In this document: in pieces, positions 26,408 through 35,743 of the stretch
How positions within the stretch are numbered: the first letter of the stretch is position 1
Layout of the letters: each line of letters starts with the position of its first letter
From: an uncultured Prevotellaceae bacterium
GTDB lineage: Bacteria > Bacteroidota > Bacteroidia > Bacteroidales > Muribaculaceae
Direction: 5' to 3'
Assembly (NCBI GenBank): GCA_900318335.1
Contig: ONKF01000003.1
Coordinates: 1 to 64,000 of the forward strand
DNA length: 64,000 bases
Program-made: the position numbers and the translations under genes
The notes under the pieces: model-generated
Database searches by the model: none
Told to the model about the DNA's origin: nothing
Seen by the model: only the letters and a program-made list of their open reading frames with translations

Positions 26408-27327
26408 AAAAGACATTATTGCTGATGCTGCTGGCGCTGATGAGCGCTTTTGCAGCCGTTGCCCAGGACGATGCAACCGAGCTCAATTGTGAGGTCGAAG
26501 TCAACAGCGACAAGATCACTAACGGCAGCAAGGATGTGTTCAACGAACTCAAGCAGGCCATTACCGATTATATGAACACAACCAAGTGGACCAACGCCAT
26601 CTTTGGTACCAACGAGAAGATATACTGCAAGCTGATGCTCACCCTGAGCTCATGGGACAATTCCACGGGTGCCATGGAGGGCGACCTTCAGATTCAGTCC
26701 CAGCGTCCGGTATATAACAGCAGCTACACCACAGCTGTCATCAACTTCAGGGACACCAAGGTGAAATTCCTTTATGAAACAGGTCAACAGCTGGTGTTCT
26801 CGGAGATGGAGATGGAGGATAACCTGACTGCCATCCTCAACTTCTGGGCCTACATGATCATCGCCATGGACTTTGACACATTTGAGCTCAATGGAGGTGA
26901 CCCGTATTATGAACGCGCGGCCCAGATTGTCCGCCTTGCCCAGAGCAGTGGCGAGAGCGGATGGAAAGCATTTGAAGACAACAATAACCGAAGCGCGGTG
27001 CTCAGCGCCTATACCGATAAGCAGACCTCCCCAATCCGCCAGATACTCTATGACTACCACCGCATGGGATTAGACCAGATGGTTGTCACTGTGGACAAGG
27101 GACGCTCGGCTATCACCCACACGCTCGAGAATTTGGGAAAGATTTATGAAGTGGCTCCGATGTCGGTGTGCCTGGCCATGTTCAAGGACGCCAAGCTTGA
27201 CGAGCTCATCAACGTGTACAGCAAGGCCAACACCAGCGAGAAGGAATCGGTCTATGAAATGCTGTATCAGGTATATCCCAGCGAGACCACCCGTCTTGAG
27301 GAAATCAAGAAAACTCCCACCAATTAA
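26404..27327 (+). CDS. DUF4835 family exported protein
   Basis: The 307 residues begin with a clear signal peptide (MKKTLLLMLLALMSAFAAVA, then QDD). The mature part has the DUF4835 pattern: ELNCEVEVNSDKI near the N-terminus, RPVYNSSYTTAVINFRD, and YYERAAQIVRLAQSSGESGWKAF. This family is restricted to Bacteroidota, usually sits between coaBC and recN as here, and is thought to act in the periplasm or outer membrane. The function is unknown. ATGA overlap with coaBC indicates coupling. Confidence 0.87.
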   Translation: MKKTLLLMLLALMSAFAAVAQDDATELNCEVEVNSDKITNGSKDVFNELKQAITDYMNTTKWTNAIFGTNEKIYCKLMLTLSSWDNSTGAMEGDLQIQSQRPVYNSSYTTAVINFRDTKVKFLYETGQQLVFSEMEMEDNLTAILNFWAYMIIAMDFDTFELNGGDPYYERAAQIVRLAQSSGESGWKAFEDNNNRSAVLSAYTDKQTSPIRQILYDYHRMGLDQMVVTVDKGRSAITHTLENLGKIYEVAPMSVCLAMFKDAKLDELINVYSKANTSEKESVYEMLYQVYPSETTRLEEIKKTPTN

Positions 27328-27364
27328 TAGTTTTCCTGAATGTGTGTCCACTTCATTGTGAACG

Positions 27365-29035
27365 ATGATTAAACAACTTCACATTTCTAACTATGCGCTT
27401 ATCGACAAACTCGACATCGGGTTTGACGATGGGCTAACCATCATCACCGGTGAGACAGGCGCCGGTAAATCCATCATCCTGGGAGCCCTGTCCCTCATCC
27501 TGGGAGAGCGGGCCGATTCAAAGGCGACCCGCGACACCTCCATCAAGACCGTGGTAGAAGCCACGTTTGATATCACAGGCTACAATCTGGAGCACTTTTT
27601 TAACGACAACGACATCGATTGGGACGAGCACGAATGCCTGTTGAGGCGTGAACTCTCGCCCAACGGCCGCTCGCGTGCATTCATCAACGACACACCCGTC
27701 GCACTTAACATCTTAAGGGAGCTGAGCACCCGTCTGCTTGACATACATTCCCAGCATAGCAATATGCTGCTGTCACAGCCCGCATTCCAGTTGTCTATCC
27801 TTGACAGCATCGCCAACAATGGCGACCTTTTAGAGAACTACCGCCAGAAGTATCAGCAATACAGGGAAGCGGAACGGCAACTGCTGGAGACCCGTCAAGC
27901 CATCGAAAAGATGCGGCAAAACGAGGACTATATCCGTTTCCAGCTCGACCAGCTGCAGGCCATGCAACTGCAACCCGACGAAGATCAGGAACTCGAAGCA
28001 CTGCAGAGCAAACTGAGCAACATCACCGAGTTGAAAGAAGCCCTGTGGAGCGTGGAAAACGAACTCGACAGTGAGGAAAACAGCATCCTGATGCGCCTCA
28101 CTACCGTTGCCCAACGGCTCGAGGATGCTGAGCGCAACCTGACTGATGTCGAAGGGATGGCTCAACGCGTGCGCTCTGCCCTCATCGAACTGAAAGACAT
28201 CGCTCAGGGAGTGACGTCTATCGTTGACACCCTCAACGACGATCCTGCCGAACTCGCCCGCGTTGATGACCGGCTGAACAGTATCTACACCCTGCAACGC
28301 AAGCACAACGCACAGGATGTCAACGCATTGATTGCCATCCAGCTGGATTATGAGCGCCAGCTGGGTGAGATTGAGCATAACGACGACATCATTGAGGAAC
28401 TGACGGCCCGTGTCAATGCCTGCAAGGAAGCTGCAAGCGAGATAGCCTCGCAGTTGTCGGCCAAGCGCCATGAAGCAGCCAGCCGCTTCGGCAAAGACCT
28501 GCTGTCACTGGCCATGCCATTAGGTATGAAGAACATCGCATTTGACGTCGCGTTTAACACTACAGACCTGAGCGCTAACGGCACCGACAGCGTGGAATTC
28601 ATGATGGCCTTCAACAAGAACCAGCGCCCTATGCCCGTCAAGGACACCGCCTCGGGTGGCGAGATTTCCCGTGTCATGCTGTGCATCAAAACCATCATTG
28701 CCCGCCACATGCAACTGCCCAGTATCATCTTTGACGAGGTAGATACCGGCGTGAGCGGTGATGTGGCAAACATGATAGGCGAGATGATGGCCGATATTTC
28801 CCGTACTATCCAGGTCATTGCCATCACCCACCTGCCCCAAGTGGCAGCCAACGGTGACCACCACCTGCGCGTGTTCAAGACCGACACCGATGTCGAGACC
28901 CTGACACGCGTCGAGCAACTCAACAGCGACGAGCACATCATGGAGGTGGCCCGAATGCTCAGCGGCAAGGACCTGAACCAGGCCGCTATCGACAACGCAA
29001 AATCACTCATTAACCACAAGCATAAAAATGATTGA
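27365..29035 (+). CDS. recN: DNA repair protein RecN
   Basis: The 556-residue SMC-like ATPase has MIKQLHISNYALIDKLDI, Walker A TGETGAGKSIILGAL (about 28-42), DSKATRD-like segment and LLDIHSQHSN, a long central coiled coil (about 160-390), the signature DTASGGEISRVMLC and Walker B IIFDEVDTGVSG, then ITHLPQVAA. RecN acts early in double-strand break repair. Its 3' end overlaps rlmB by 8 bp. Confidence 0.96.
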   Translation: MIKQLHISNYALIDKLDIGFDDGLTIITGETGAGKSIILGALSLILGERADSKATRDTSIKTVVEATFDITGYNLEHFFNDNDIDWDEHECLLRRELSPNGRSRAFINDTPVALNILRELSTRLLDIHSQHSNMLLSQPAFQLSILDSIANNGDLLENYRQKYQQYREAERQLLETRQAIEKMRQNEDYIRFQLDQLQAMQLQPDEDQELEALQSKLSNITELKEALWSVENELDSEENSILMRLTTVAQRLEDAERNLTDVEGMAQRVRSALIELKDIAQGVTSIVDTLNDDPAELARVDDRLNSIYTLQRKHNAQDVNALIAIQLDYERQLGEIEHNDDIIEELTARVNACKEAASEIASQLSAKRHEAASRFGKDLLSLAMPLGMKNIAFDVAFNTTDLSANGTDSVEFMMAFNKNQRPMPVKDTASGGEISRVMLCIKTIIARHMQLPSIIFDEVDTGVSGDVANMIGEMMADISRTIQVIAITHLPQVAANGDHHLRVFKTDTDVETLTRVEQLNSDEHIMEVARMLSGKDLNQAAIDNAKSLINHKHKND

Positions 29036-29786
29036 CAAGACCCAATACATCTATGGCATACATGCCGTGCTCGAAGCCTTCGAGGCCGGCAAGGACATTG
29101 ACAAGATCCTGCTGAGCAAAACGCTCAACGATGAAACCGCCCGTGAAATCAGTGACCGCGCAAGGCAACTGGGAGTACCGGTTCAACGCGTTCCGGTTCA
29201 GAAGATTGACCGCATCACCCGACGCAACCATCAGGGCGTGCTGGCTATGCTGGCCGCAGTAACCTATTACCGAGTCGAGGATCTGGTGCCGCAACTGTTT
29301 GACGAGGGTGTGAACCCATTTGTTGTCGTGCTCGATGGTGTGACCGACGTGCGCAACTTCGGCGCCGTGGCCCGCACCTGTGAGTGTGCCGGTGTCAATG
29401 CCATCGTCATCCCCGACCGCGAGAGCGTCAGCGTCAATGCCGATGCCGTCAAGACCTCGGCCGGAGCACTGAACTACTTGCCCGTGTGCCGTGAGCGCAA
29501 CCTTGTCAATGCCGTGAAACTGCTGCGCGACAGCGGTTTCAAGATTGTGGGCACCAGCGACAAGCAGCATCTGCCCTACACCAAGGCTGACTACACCGGT
29601 CCAGTCGCTATCGTACTTGGCTCGGAGGATAAGGGCATTTCACCCGAAATCATGAAGCTGTGTGACACCCAAGTGCTCATTCCCGAGTTTGGCAACATCA
29701 ACTCATTGAACGTGTCGGTGGCTGGCGGCATCATGATTTATGAAGTGGTCAGACAGCGCCTCAACGATGACCAGGGAGTGGAATAG
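29028..29786 (+). CDS. rlmB: 23S rRNA (guanosine-2251-2'-O)-methyltransferase, TrmH/SpoU family
   Basis: In this 252-residue protein the N-terminal substrate-binding domain begins IYGIHAVLEAFEAGKDIDKI. The SPOUT knot has VVLDGVTDVRNFGAVART (motif 1), IVLGSEDKGIS (motif 2) and IPEFGNINSLNVSVAGGI (motif 3). It methylates the ribose of a conserved G in the 23S peptidyl-transferase loop. It overlaps recN and is followed by the nusB promoter. Confidence 0.94.
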   Translation: MIDKTQYIYGIHAVLEAFEAGKDIDKILLSKTLNDETAREISDRARQLGVPVQRVPVQKIDRITRRNHQGVLAMLAAVTYYRVEDLVPQLFDEGVNPFVVVLDGVTDVRNFGAVARTCECAGVNAIVIPDRESVSVNADAVKTSAGALNYLPVCRERNLVNAVKLLRDSGFKIVGTSDKQHLPYTKADYTGPVAIVLGSEDKGISPEIMKLCDTQVLIPEFGNINSLNVSVAGGIMIYEVVRQRLNDDQGVE

Positions 29787-29796
29787 TGGCAGTTTT

Positions 29797-29828
29797 TTTG
29801 CCCAAACCGCCATTTTTCGCTAACTTTG
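29797..29828 (+). promoter_or_regulatory. Promoter of the nusB-yajC-ybbR group
   Basis: TTTG (29797-29800), 20 bp, then TAACTTTG (29821-29828), again extended by CAAGTT. It lies 23 bp before the nusB start. Confidence 0.78.
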
Positions 29829-29851
29829 CAAGTTCAAACATTCACATCATT

Positions 29852-30784
29852 ATGATAAATCGAGTTTTAATCCGCACCAAGGTTGTACAGAACCTGTACT
29901 CCTATATGCTCACCAAGCCTGAGCGCACATTATCCATGGCACTCAAGGACCTTGAGGCATGTCTTGACAAGACCTACGAGTTATACCACTACCTGTTGCG
30001 CCTGCCCGTGGAACTGACCCACATTCAGGACATGCGCATCGACGAGGCCCGTAACAAGTACCTGCCCACCGAGGAGGAGCGCAACCCCAACATGAAGTTT
30101 GTCAACAACCGCCTCGTCGCAGCCCTTGCTGCCGACGAGCAGTTGACGCAATATGCCAACGAGCACACTGTGACCTGGAACGATGATCCCATCTTTGAGC
30201 GCATCATGCTCGACAAGGTGCTCAAGAGTGACCTCTACAACGACTATATGTCGGATGACGAGGACAGCATGGCAGGCGACAGCCTGTTGTGGCAGCAGCT
30301 CATGAAGCAGGTCATTCTGCCCGACGAGAACATGGCCGACGCTATCGAGCAACGCTCGCTCTACTGGACCGAGGACGACATGGACCTGTTGGGGCAGTTT
30401 GTGTGCAAGACCTTCAGGCGTCTGGCCGATGGAGATAAGGATGCCATCATGCCCATGTTCAAGGACGATGAGGACAGCGACTTCGGCCGAGATCTGTTCA
30501 GTGCCACCGTTACCCAGATGCCCGAAAACAACCAGCTCATCGATGAACTGGTGCAGAGCAGCCGTTGGGACAAGGACCGTATCGTGCTCATGGACCGCAT
30601 CATCATGTGTACCGCCCTGGCCGAGTTGCGTTCGTTTGATAAGATTCCCACAGCCGTGACACTCAACGAATACATTGAACTGGCCAAGAACTTCAGCACC
30701 GCTGGCAGCGGCCAGTTTGTCAACGGTATCCTCAACAATGCCGTCAAGCAGATGCGCAAGGATGGCACCATCTTTAAGCAGTGA
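29852..30784 (+). CDS. nusB: Transcription antitermination factor NusB, long Bacteroidota form
   Basis: The start MINRVLIRTKVVQNLYSYM (310 residues) is chosen because the promoter lies inside the longer frame. The last 130 residues carry the NusB fold (KDRIVLMDRIIMCTALAELRSFD, then TLNEYIELAKNFSTAGSGQFVNGIL). NusB binds boxA RNA with NusE in rRNA antitermination. E. coli NusB is about 140 residues; the extra N-terminal 170 residues, acidic in the middle, are usual for this phylum. Confidence 0.92.
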   Translation: MINRVLIRTKVVQNLYSYMLTKPERTLSMALKDLEACLDKTYELYHYLLRLPVELTHIQDMRIDEARNKYLPTEEERNPNMKFVNNRLVAALAADEQLTQYANEHTVTWNDDPIFERIMLDKVLKSDLYNDYMSDDEDSMAGDSLLWQQLMKQVILPDENMADAIEQRSLYWTEDDMDLLGQFVCKTFRRLADGDKDAIMPMFKDDEDSDFGRDLFSATVTQMPENNQLIDELVQSSRWDKDRIVLMDRIIMCTALAELRSFDKIPTAVTLNEYIELAKNFSTAGSGQFVNGILNNAVKQMRKDGTIFKQ

Positions 30785-30834
30785 TATCTATAAATCAGCT
30801 ACACATTATTAATTAATAATATTAACAAGACATT

Positions 30835-31140
30835 ATGCTTTACACAATTTTATTGCAAGCAGCAAGCGAAGGCACCAGTGGTGCTGGAGCTGCTGGGTGG
30901 ATGAACATGCTCATGATTGTTGCCCTGATCGCTATTTTCTATTTCTTCATGATTGCCCCGCAGCGCAAGAGGGAGAAGAAAATCAACGAATTCCGCAACA
31001 ATATCAAGAAAGGCGACGAGGTGGTTACCATCGGCGGCATCCACGGACGCATCCGCGAAATCAAGGAGGACTCCTTTGTTCTCGAGATCAGCGACGGCGT
31101 ACGCATCACCGTTGACAAGAACGCCATTGCCATGTCGTAA
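30835..31140 (+). CDS. yajC: Preprotein translocase subunit YajC
   Basis: The 101-residue protein has one membrane span (about 25-41, MLMIVALIAIFYFFMIAP), then RKREKKINEFRNNIKKGDEVVTIGGIHG, the YajC signature, and a small soluble C-domain. It is part of the SecDF-YajC accessory complex. It lies between nusB and ybbR. Confidence 0.95.
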   Translation: MLYTILLQAASEGTSGAGAAGWMNMLMIVALIAIFYFFMIAPQRKREKKINEFRNNIKKGDEVVTIGGIHGRIREIKEDSFVLEISDGVRITVDKNAIAMS

Positions 31141-31173
31141 ACCCGTCTGCGGGACTGTTAAAAGTAGTAATAC

Positions 31174-32142
31174 ATGAACGTGAAACTCTGGGATAAGTTT
31201 AGAGAGAAGATGCAGGAATCCCCTCGCACGAGGTCGGTGCTCCTGTACATCAGCTTTGTCATCATCTCTGCCGTGTTCTGGAGTTTCCTGACCTTTAACC
31301 GCGACGTTCAGCTTGACGTCGAGGTGCCTGTCGAGATGAGTCTGCCCAAGAATGTGCATCTGCTCGCCAAGGTACCCGACACGCTGACGGTAACCGTCAA
31401 GGACCGCGGCTACAGGTTCCTCACCTACTTGTTTCAGAAGACGCCCAAGCTCACGCTACGTTTTACTGATTACAGCGACGGAAACAGCAATTTCAAGATA
31501 GACCAGAGCCACTTGAAAAAAGCCCTCGCCAGGATTCTTCACAAGAATGCGACTATCGTGAGTGTGCTGCCTGAGTCCATCAACATCAAGTTCACCGACT
31601 TGCCGGGCAAGAAGGTGCCGGTTAAAACCGACATCATCGTTGAACCGCGCGAGGACTACACGCGTTATGGGGCATTGATCCAGAGTCAAGACTCAGTGCT
31701 GGTGTTCAGTGATGCCAAAACCCTGAGCGAGATCAACGAAGTGTATACTTATCATGTCGAAGAGACCGACTTGACCGATACCCTGAGGCGCAGGGTCACC
31801 ATCGCCCCCATCAACGGGACCGTCATTGAGCCCCGCGCCATTGACATCGTTGTGCCCATCGAGAAGCTGAAGTCCCAAACCCGCAACGTCAAGATTGTCG
31901 TGCGCAATGCTCCACCGGGCGTGAAGATGCTTCTTTTCCCCAGCGATGTGGAGGTGACCTACCGCTCGCCAGTGAGCCGCATCACCGAGGATGCGGGTAT
32001 CACTGCAGTAGTCGATTACAACTCGGTGGACAACAGCACCCCAGGCAACAAGGTGAAAGTCATGATTGGCGAGACGCCGGCATCCTATCAGGACGTGAAG
32101 CTATCGCACGACAGTGTCGAGTATATTATCGAGAGGCATTAA
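31174..32142 (+). CDS. YbbR-like domain protein (CdaR-related)
   Basis: The 322-residue protein has one N-terminal membrane span (about 22-41) followed by beta-rich extracytoplasmic repeats. PVEMSLPKNVHLLAKVPDTL and RNVKIVVRNAPPGV mark YbbR units. In Firmicutes CdaR regulates the c-di-AMP cyclase CdaA, usually encoded next to it. No cyclase gene lies here, so regulation of c-di-AMP is only a family analogy. coaE follows after 3 bp. Confidence 0.82.
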   Translation: MNVKLWDKFREKMQESPRTRSVLLYISFVIISAVFWSFLTFNRDVQLDVEVPVEMSLPKNVHLLAKVPDTLTVTVKDRGYRFLTYLFQKTPKLTLRFTDYSDGNSNFKIDQSHLKKALARILHKNATIVSVLPESINIKFTDLPGKKVPVKTDIIVEPREDYTRYGALIQSQDSVLVFSDAKTLSEINEVYTYHVEETDLTDTLRRRVTIAPINGTVIEPRAIDIVVPIEKLKSQTRNVKIVVRNAPPGVKMLLFPSDVEVTYRSPVSRITEDAGITAVVDYNSVDNSTPGNKVKVMIGETPASYQDVKLSHDSVEYIIERH

Positions 32143-32145
32143 ACG

Positions 32146-32739
32146 GTGGAACTGATTGCGATTACTGGAGGCATAGGCAGCGGTAAGAGCGTTGTCTCGC
32201 GCATGATGGAAGTCATGGGCTATAACGTATATGACTGCGACTCACGTGCCAAGGGACTGATGACTGGCAACAGTGAAGTGCGTCAGCAGTTAATCAGCGC
32301 ATTCGGACAAGACACATATCTGCCCGACGGAAATATCAACCGCGAGCACTTGAGTGCTGTCGCATTTGCCGACGACAAGGCCCTGTCCCAGCTGAACGCC
32401 ATAGTTCATCCCGCCACGGCCCGTGACATGCAACGATGGGCCGGTGAGCAGGCTCAACAAGGTGCACGTGTAGCCTTTGTCGAAACGGCGCTACTGCGCA
32501 CAGCGGGCTTGGACAAAGTGGTCGACCAGGTGTGGCACGTTACGGCTCCTGCCGGCATACGTATCGACAGGGTGATGAAACGCAGCGGACTCACTGCTGC
32601 TCAGGTCGAGGCCCGCATCGCGTCCCAATCCCTTGAGGACAAGGTCGTTGATGGCGAGAATGAGATTGTCAACGATGGTGTCAGCGCCCTGTTGCCCCAG
32701 GTCATGAATTTACTACAACAGTCTAACAATGAACAATAA
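32146..32739 (+). CDS. coaE: Dephospho-CoA kinase
   Basis: The 197-residue protein starts at GTG. ELIAITGGIGSGKSVVSRMM is the P-loop start, followed by YDCDSRAKGLM and the lid/CoA-binding pattern HPATARDMQRW. It phosphorylates dephospho-CoA, the last step of CoA synthesis. The GTG start is the only one that gives the full P-loop. It is 3 bp after the YbbR gene, so translation is likely coupled. Confidence 0.94.
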   Translation: MELIAITGGIGSGKSVVSRMMEVMGYNVYDCDSRAKGLMTGNSEVRQQLISAFGQDTYLPDGNINREHLSAVAFADDKALSQLNAIVHPATARDMQRWAGEQAQQGARVAFVETALLRTAGLDKVVDQVWHVTAPAGIRIDRVMKRSGLTAAQVEARIASQSLEDKVVDGENEIVNDGVSALLPQVMNLLQQSNNEQ

Positions 32740-32785
32740 TTAAACAATATAATTACATTAACTTTAAATCAACATTATCACAATT

Positions 32786-33229
32786 ATGCTGAGAAAAATT
32801 TTATCCATCTCGGGTCGTCCCGGACTGTATAAACTCGTTTCCTATGGTAAGAACATGTTGCTCGTCGAGGGTCTCACCGACGGCAAGCGTTTCCCTGTAC
32901 ATTCACGCGAACGCGTGATGTCGCTGGGTGACATTTCCATCTTTACCACTGGCGAAGACCTGCCCCTGTCACAGGTGCTTGAGAATATCGGCAAGAAGTA
33001 TGACAACAAGGCGCTCGACGCAAAAGCTATCTCCACGCCCGACCAGCTGCACGAATTCATCGCTGGAGTCCTTGAGAACTGGGATGAAGAGCGCGTACAC
33101 AATAGCGATATCAAGAAGATCATCAACTGGTATAACGTCCTTATCGGTGCCGGCATCACCGACTTCTCGGTCAAGGAAGAGGAGGAAGAGGCCAATACCG
33201 AAGAGGCACCTGCCGAGAACAAAGAATAA
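32786..33229 (+). CDS. DUF5606 family protein
   Basis: The 147 residues are cytoplasmic. MLRKILSISGRPGLYKLVS and VEGLTDGKRFPVHSRERV are typical of DUF5606, a Bacteroidota family of unknown function, with a helical second half and an acidic Glu-rich tail. It follows coaE, as in many relatives. Confidence 0.85.
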   Translation: MLRKILSISGRPGLYKLVSYGKNMLLVEGLTDGKRFPVHSRERVMSLGDISIFTTGEDLPLSQVLENIGKKYDNKALDAKAISTPDQLHEFIAGVLENWDEERVHNSDIKKIINWYNVLIGAGITDFSVKEEEEEANTEEAPAENKE

Positions 33230-33253
33230 TAACAGCTATCAGCCAGAAGACAA

Positions 33254-33895
33254 ATGGCTAAATACGGCAAAAAGATACTCTATCTGGCAGCGGCGATACT
33301 CTTGTCGCTGCCAGTGGTATCATGCCATAGCACCAGCCGCAACACACACACCTACCGTCCTTACAGCGAGCGCCGCAACCGTGGCGGCTCGTCTCACGAT
33401 GACGGCTCATCAACCACCACATCACAGGAGAAGAAAAAGCCCATTCCCCAGAGCGCACATGGCCTGGTAAGCGACGAGTGGGCACGTCTTGACATCAAGT
33501 TGGGACGTCATGACAACAAGAAACTGTATAAAGAGCTAAAGAAATGGCTGGGCACCCCCTATGTCTATGCAGCCCACACCCGTGGCGAAGGCACCGATTG
33601 CTCGGGCATGGTCATGGAGGTTTATCAGGAGGTCTACGGCATCAAGGTGCACCGCAACTCGGCCAAGATGCTTGAGGAGAATTGCCGTGTCATCGACCTG
33701 GATGACCTGAAGGAAGGCGACTTGGTCTTCTTCTGCACCAGCGGTGACGGGCGCGTTTCTCACGTTGGGATATACCTCAAGGAAGGCAAGTTTGTGCACG
33801 CATCCTCGTCACGTGGCGTCTGTGTCGATGACATCCACCAGAACTACTACGCCACCCACTTTCACGCGGCCGGCCGGGTAACCACACGTCATTAA
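33254..33895 (+). CDS. NlpC/P60 family cysteine peptidase, probable lipoprotein
   Basis: In this 213-residue protein the N-terminus is a lipoprotein signal with LPVVSC (C24). A low-complexity Arg/Ser/Thr linker follows, then an NlpC/P60 domain: GTPYVYAAHTRGEGTDCSGM with the catalytic Cys, GRVSHVGIYL with the catalytic His, and FVHASSSRGV with THFHAAGRV at the end. Such enzymes cut gamma-D-Glu-diaminopimelate or related bonds in peptidoglycan. The gene ends overlapping the stop of the convergent SDR gene by 4 bp, with no visible terminator. Confidence 0.92.
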   Translation: MAKYGKKILYLAAAILLSLPVVSCHSTSRNTHTYRPYSERRNRGGSSHDDGSSTTTSQEKKKPIPQSAHGLVSDEWARLDIKLGRHDNKKLYKELKKWLGTPYVYAAHTRGEGTDCSGMVMEVYQEVYGIKVHRNSAKMLEENCRVIDLDDLKEGDLVFFCTSGDGRVSHVGIYLKEGKFVHASSSRGVCVDDIHQNYYATHFHAAGRVTTRH

Positions 33896-34611
33896 AGTTT
33901 CAGGAGACGCCACAGGGGTCGAGGAAGTCGACGCCACAGTGCAGTCAATATTGCGTAACGCCAGTCAATCACCATGACGTGGCGCTTGTTGTCGATGGCC
34001 TTAACGATTTGGCGGCTCACCTTTTCGGGACTGAGCATCATGGGGTAATGGAAATTATCGTTCAGCAAGTCGGTGTTAACAAAGCCAGGGCGAATATCGG
34101 TGAATCTGATTTTAAGGCCACGGGCATTTGCTTGCTGCTCAAGGGCTTGCAAATAGGTGTTCTGAAATGCCTTGGTGGCGGAATAGGATGGTGCGGGTCC
34201 GAGTCCCTTGGTTCCGCCAATCGATGTAATGGCAGCGATGTGCCCCTCGCCACGCTCGGCAAAATAGCGGTAGGCCTCCCCTATCATACGGGTAAATCCC
34301 AATCCATTGGTGTTGACTGTAGCGAGTTCAATGTCTGGTGTGAGGGTACGGTTCTGCTTGCCTATGCCTGAACTGTAGAAAAACAAGTCCATGCCGCCCA
34401 ACTGACTAATCAGGTCACGTAACCGCTCTGGAGCGTCATCGGTAGTGACATCAATTGTGGCCGTCACTACCCTATCGGGCGCCTCTTGTTTCAAGGCTTG
34501 CAGGCGGTCTTCACGACGGGCAGCGACCCCCACTTGGTAACCACGGGCTACATACAGCTTGGCCACTTCCAGCCCCATCCCCGACGAGGCACCGATAATC
34601 ACCACTCTCAT
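33892..34611 (-). CDS. Short-chain dehydrogenase/reductase
   Basis: The 239-residue protein has VVIIGASSGMGLEVAKLY (NADP-type Rossmann loop with RR at about 33-34), SSG segment IAAITSIGGTKG and catalytic YSATK. Classical SDR size. The substrate is unknown. It is last in a minus-strand group with nadC and the DAHP synthase fusion, 2 bp downstream of the latter, which suggests cotranscription but not a shared pathway. Confidence 0.88.
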   Translation of the reverse strand: MRVVIIGASSGMGLEVAKLYVARGYQVGVAARREDRLQALKQEAPDRVVTATIDVTTDDAPERLRDLISQLGGMDLFFYSSGIGKQNRTLTPDIELATVNTNGLGFTRMIGEAYRYFAERGEGHIAAITSIGGTKGLGPAPSYSATKAFQNTYLQALEQQANARGLKIRFTDIRPGFVNTDLLNDNFHYPMMLSPEKVSRQIVKAIDNKRHVMVIDWRYAILTALWRRLPRPLWRLLKL

Positions 34612-34613
34612 AT

Positions 34614-35702
34614 CTAATCTTTTTTCTCAAATAACGATAGCTGTTGACGGACGCTTTCCTCATGGATGGCCTGCATGACCCGCTGGGTGAAGTCTTGATT
34701 CAACCCAAGGTGGCTTGCCTCGTCGAGGCGAGCGTCAATCATGTCCTGATAGCGCTGAGGCTGGACCACACGCAGGTTGTTTTCTTTCTTGAAGCGTCCT
34801 ATCTCACGCGCCACGCTCATGCGCCGTGTCAACACGGCAAGCAGTTCGTGATCACAGTCGTCTATCTGCTGGCGCAGTAGGCTCAATTCGTCCTCGACCG
34901 GCACTCCCGAGCGCACCACCAAGCGTTGCAAGATGCCCTGCAACACGGCGGGTGTAACCTGCTGAGCGCTATCACTCAATGCTTTATCGGGTTCGCAATG
35001 GCTCTCAATCATTAAGCCGTCAAAACCGGTATCCAGGGCAATCTGGGACAACTGCTCCACATACTGGCGCTTGCCACCGATGTGTGACGGGTCGCACAGG
35101 ATAGTCATGTGAGGAGCCATACGGCGCAGATCAAACGGGATGTGCCACTGCGGGTCGTTGCGGTAGATGTGGGCGCCCGCCGAACTGAAACCGCGGTGAA
35201 CAGCACCCAACCGGGTGATGCCAGCTCCCATGATTCGCAACAAGGCACCAAGCCACAGGTCCAAGTCGGGATTGACGGGATTCTTGACCAGCACGGTAAC
35301 ATCATCGTGCCCCTGCAAGGCATCGGCAATGTCCTGCATGGCAAACGGATTGGCGCTCGTCCTGGCACCCATCCACAAGATATCGATGCCAGCATCGAGG
35401 GCCGCACGCACATGCTCAACAGTGGCAACCTCAGTCGCCACCGCCATGCCCGTTTCCCGCTTCACGGCCTGTAGCCATGCCAAGCCCTTGTCACCGACGC
35501 CCTCAAAACCGCCAGGCATCGTGCGGGGTTTCCAGATGCCCGCCCTGAACACCTTCACGCCCATCGCACTCAAAGCGTGGGCCGTGTCCAGGGTCTGGCG
35601 CTCGGTTTCGGCACTGCAAGGCCCGGCAATAATGATGGGCGAGCCGTCCCTCACACCGTTAAATCTCAACGGTTGTATGTCCTGTAGCGCATGGTAACTC
35701 AT
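34614..35702 (-). CDS. Bifunctional 3-deoxy-7-phosphoheptulonate synthase / chorismate mutase
   Basis: The 362 residues hold two domains. Residues 1-260 are a type I-beta DAHP synthase (IIAGPCSAETERQ, FRAGIWKPRT, WMGARTSANPF, LVKNPVNPD, and ILCDPSHIGGKR). Residues 265-362 are an AroQ-type chorismate mutase (DELSLLRQQIDDCDHELLAVL and RRMSVAREIGRFK). The fused enzyme links the first step of the shikimate pathway to the chorismate branch for Phe/Tyr, which usually allows feedback control by prephenate. This fusion is standard in Bacteroidales. Confidence 0.95.
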   Translation of the reverse strand: MSYHALQDIQPLRFNGVRDGSPIIIAGPCSAETERQTLDTAHALSAMGVKVFRAGIWKPRTMPGGFEGVGDKGLAWLQAVKRETGMAVATEVATVEHVRAALDAGIDILWMGARTSANPFAMQDIADALQGHDDVTVLVKNPVNPDLDLWLGALLRIMGAGITRLGAVHRGFSSAGAHIYRNDPQWHIPFDLRRMAPHMTILCDPSHIGGKRQYVEQLSQIALDTGFDGLMIESHCEPDKALSDSAQQVTPAVLQGILQRLVVRSGVPVEDELSLLRQQIDDCDHELLAVLTRRMSVAREIGRFKKENNLRVVQPQRYQDMIDARLDEASHLGLNQDFTQRVMQAIHEESVRQQLSLFEKKD

Positions 35703-35743
35703 TCAACCGGGAGCTCTCTTGATAAAATGCTATACTATAAGAA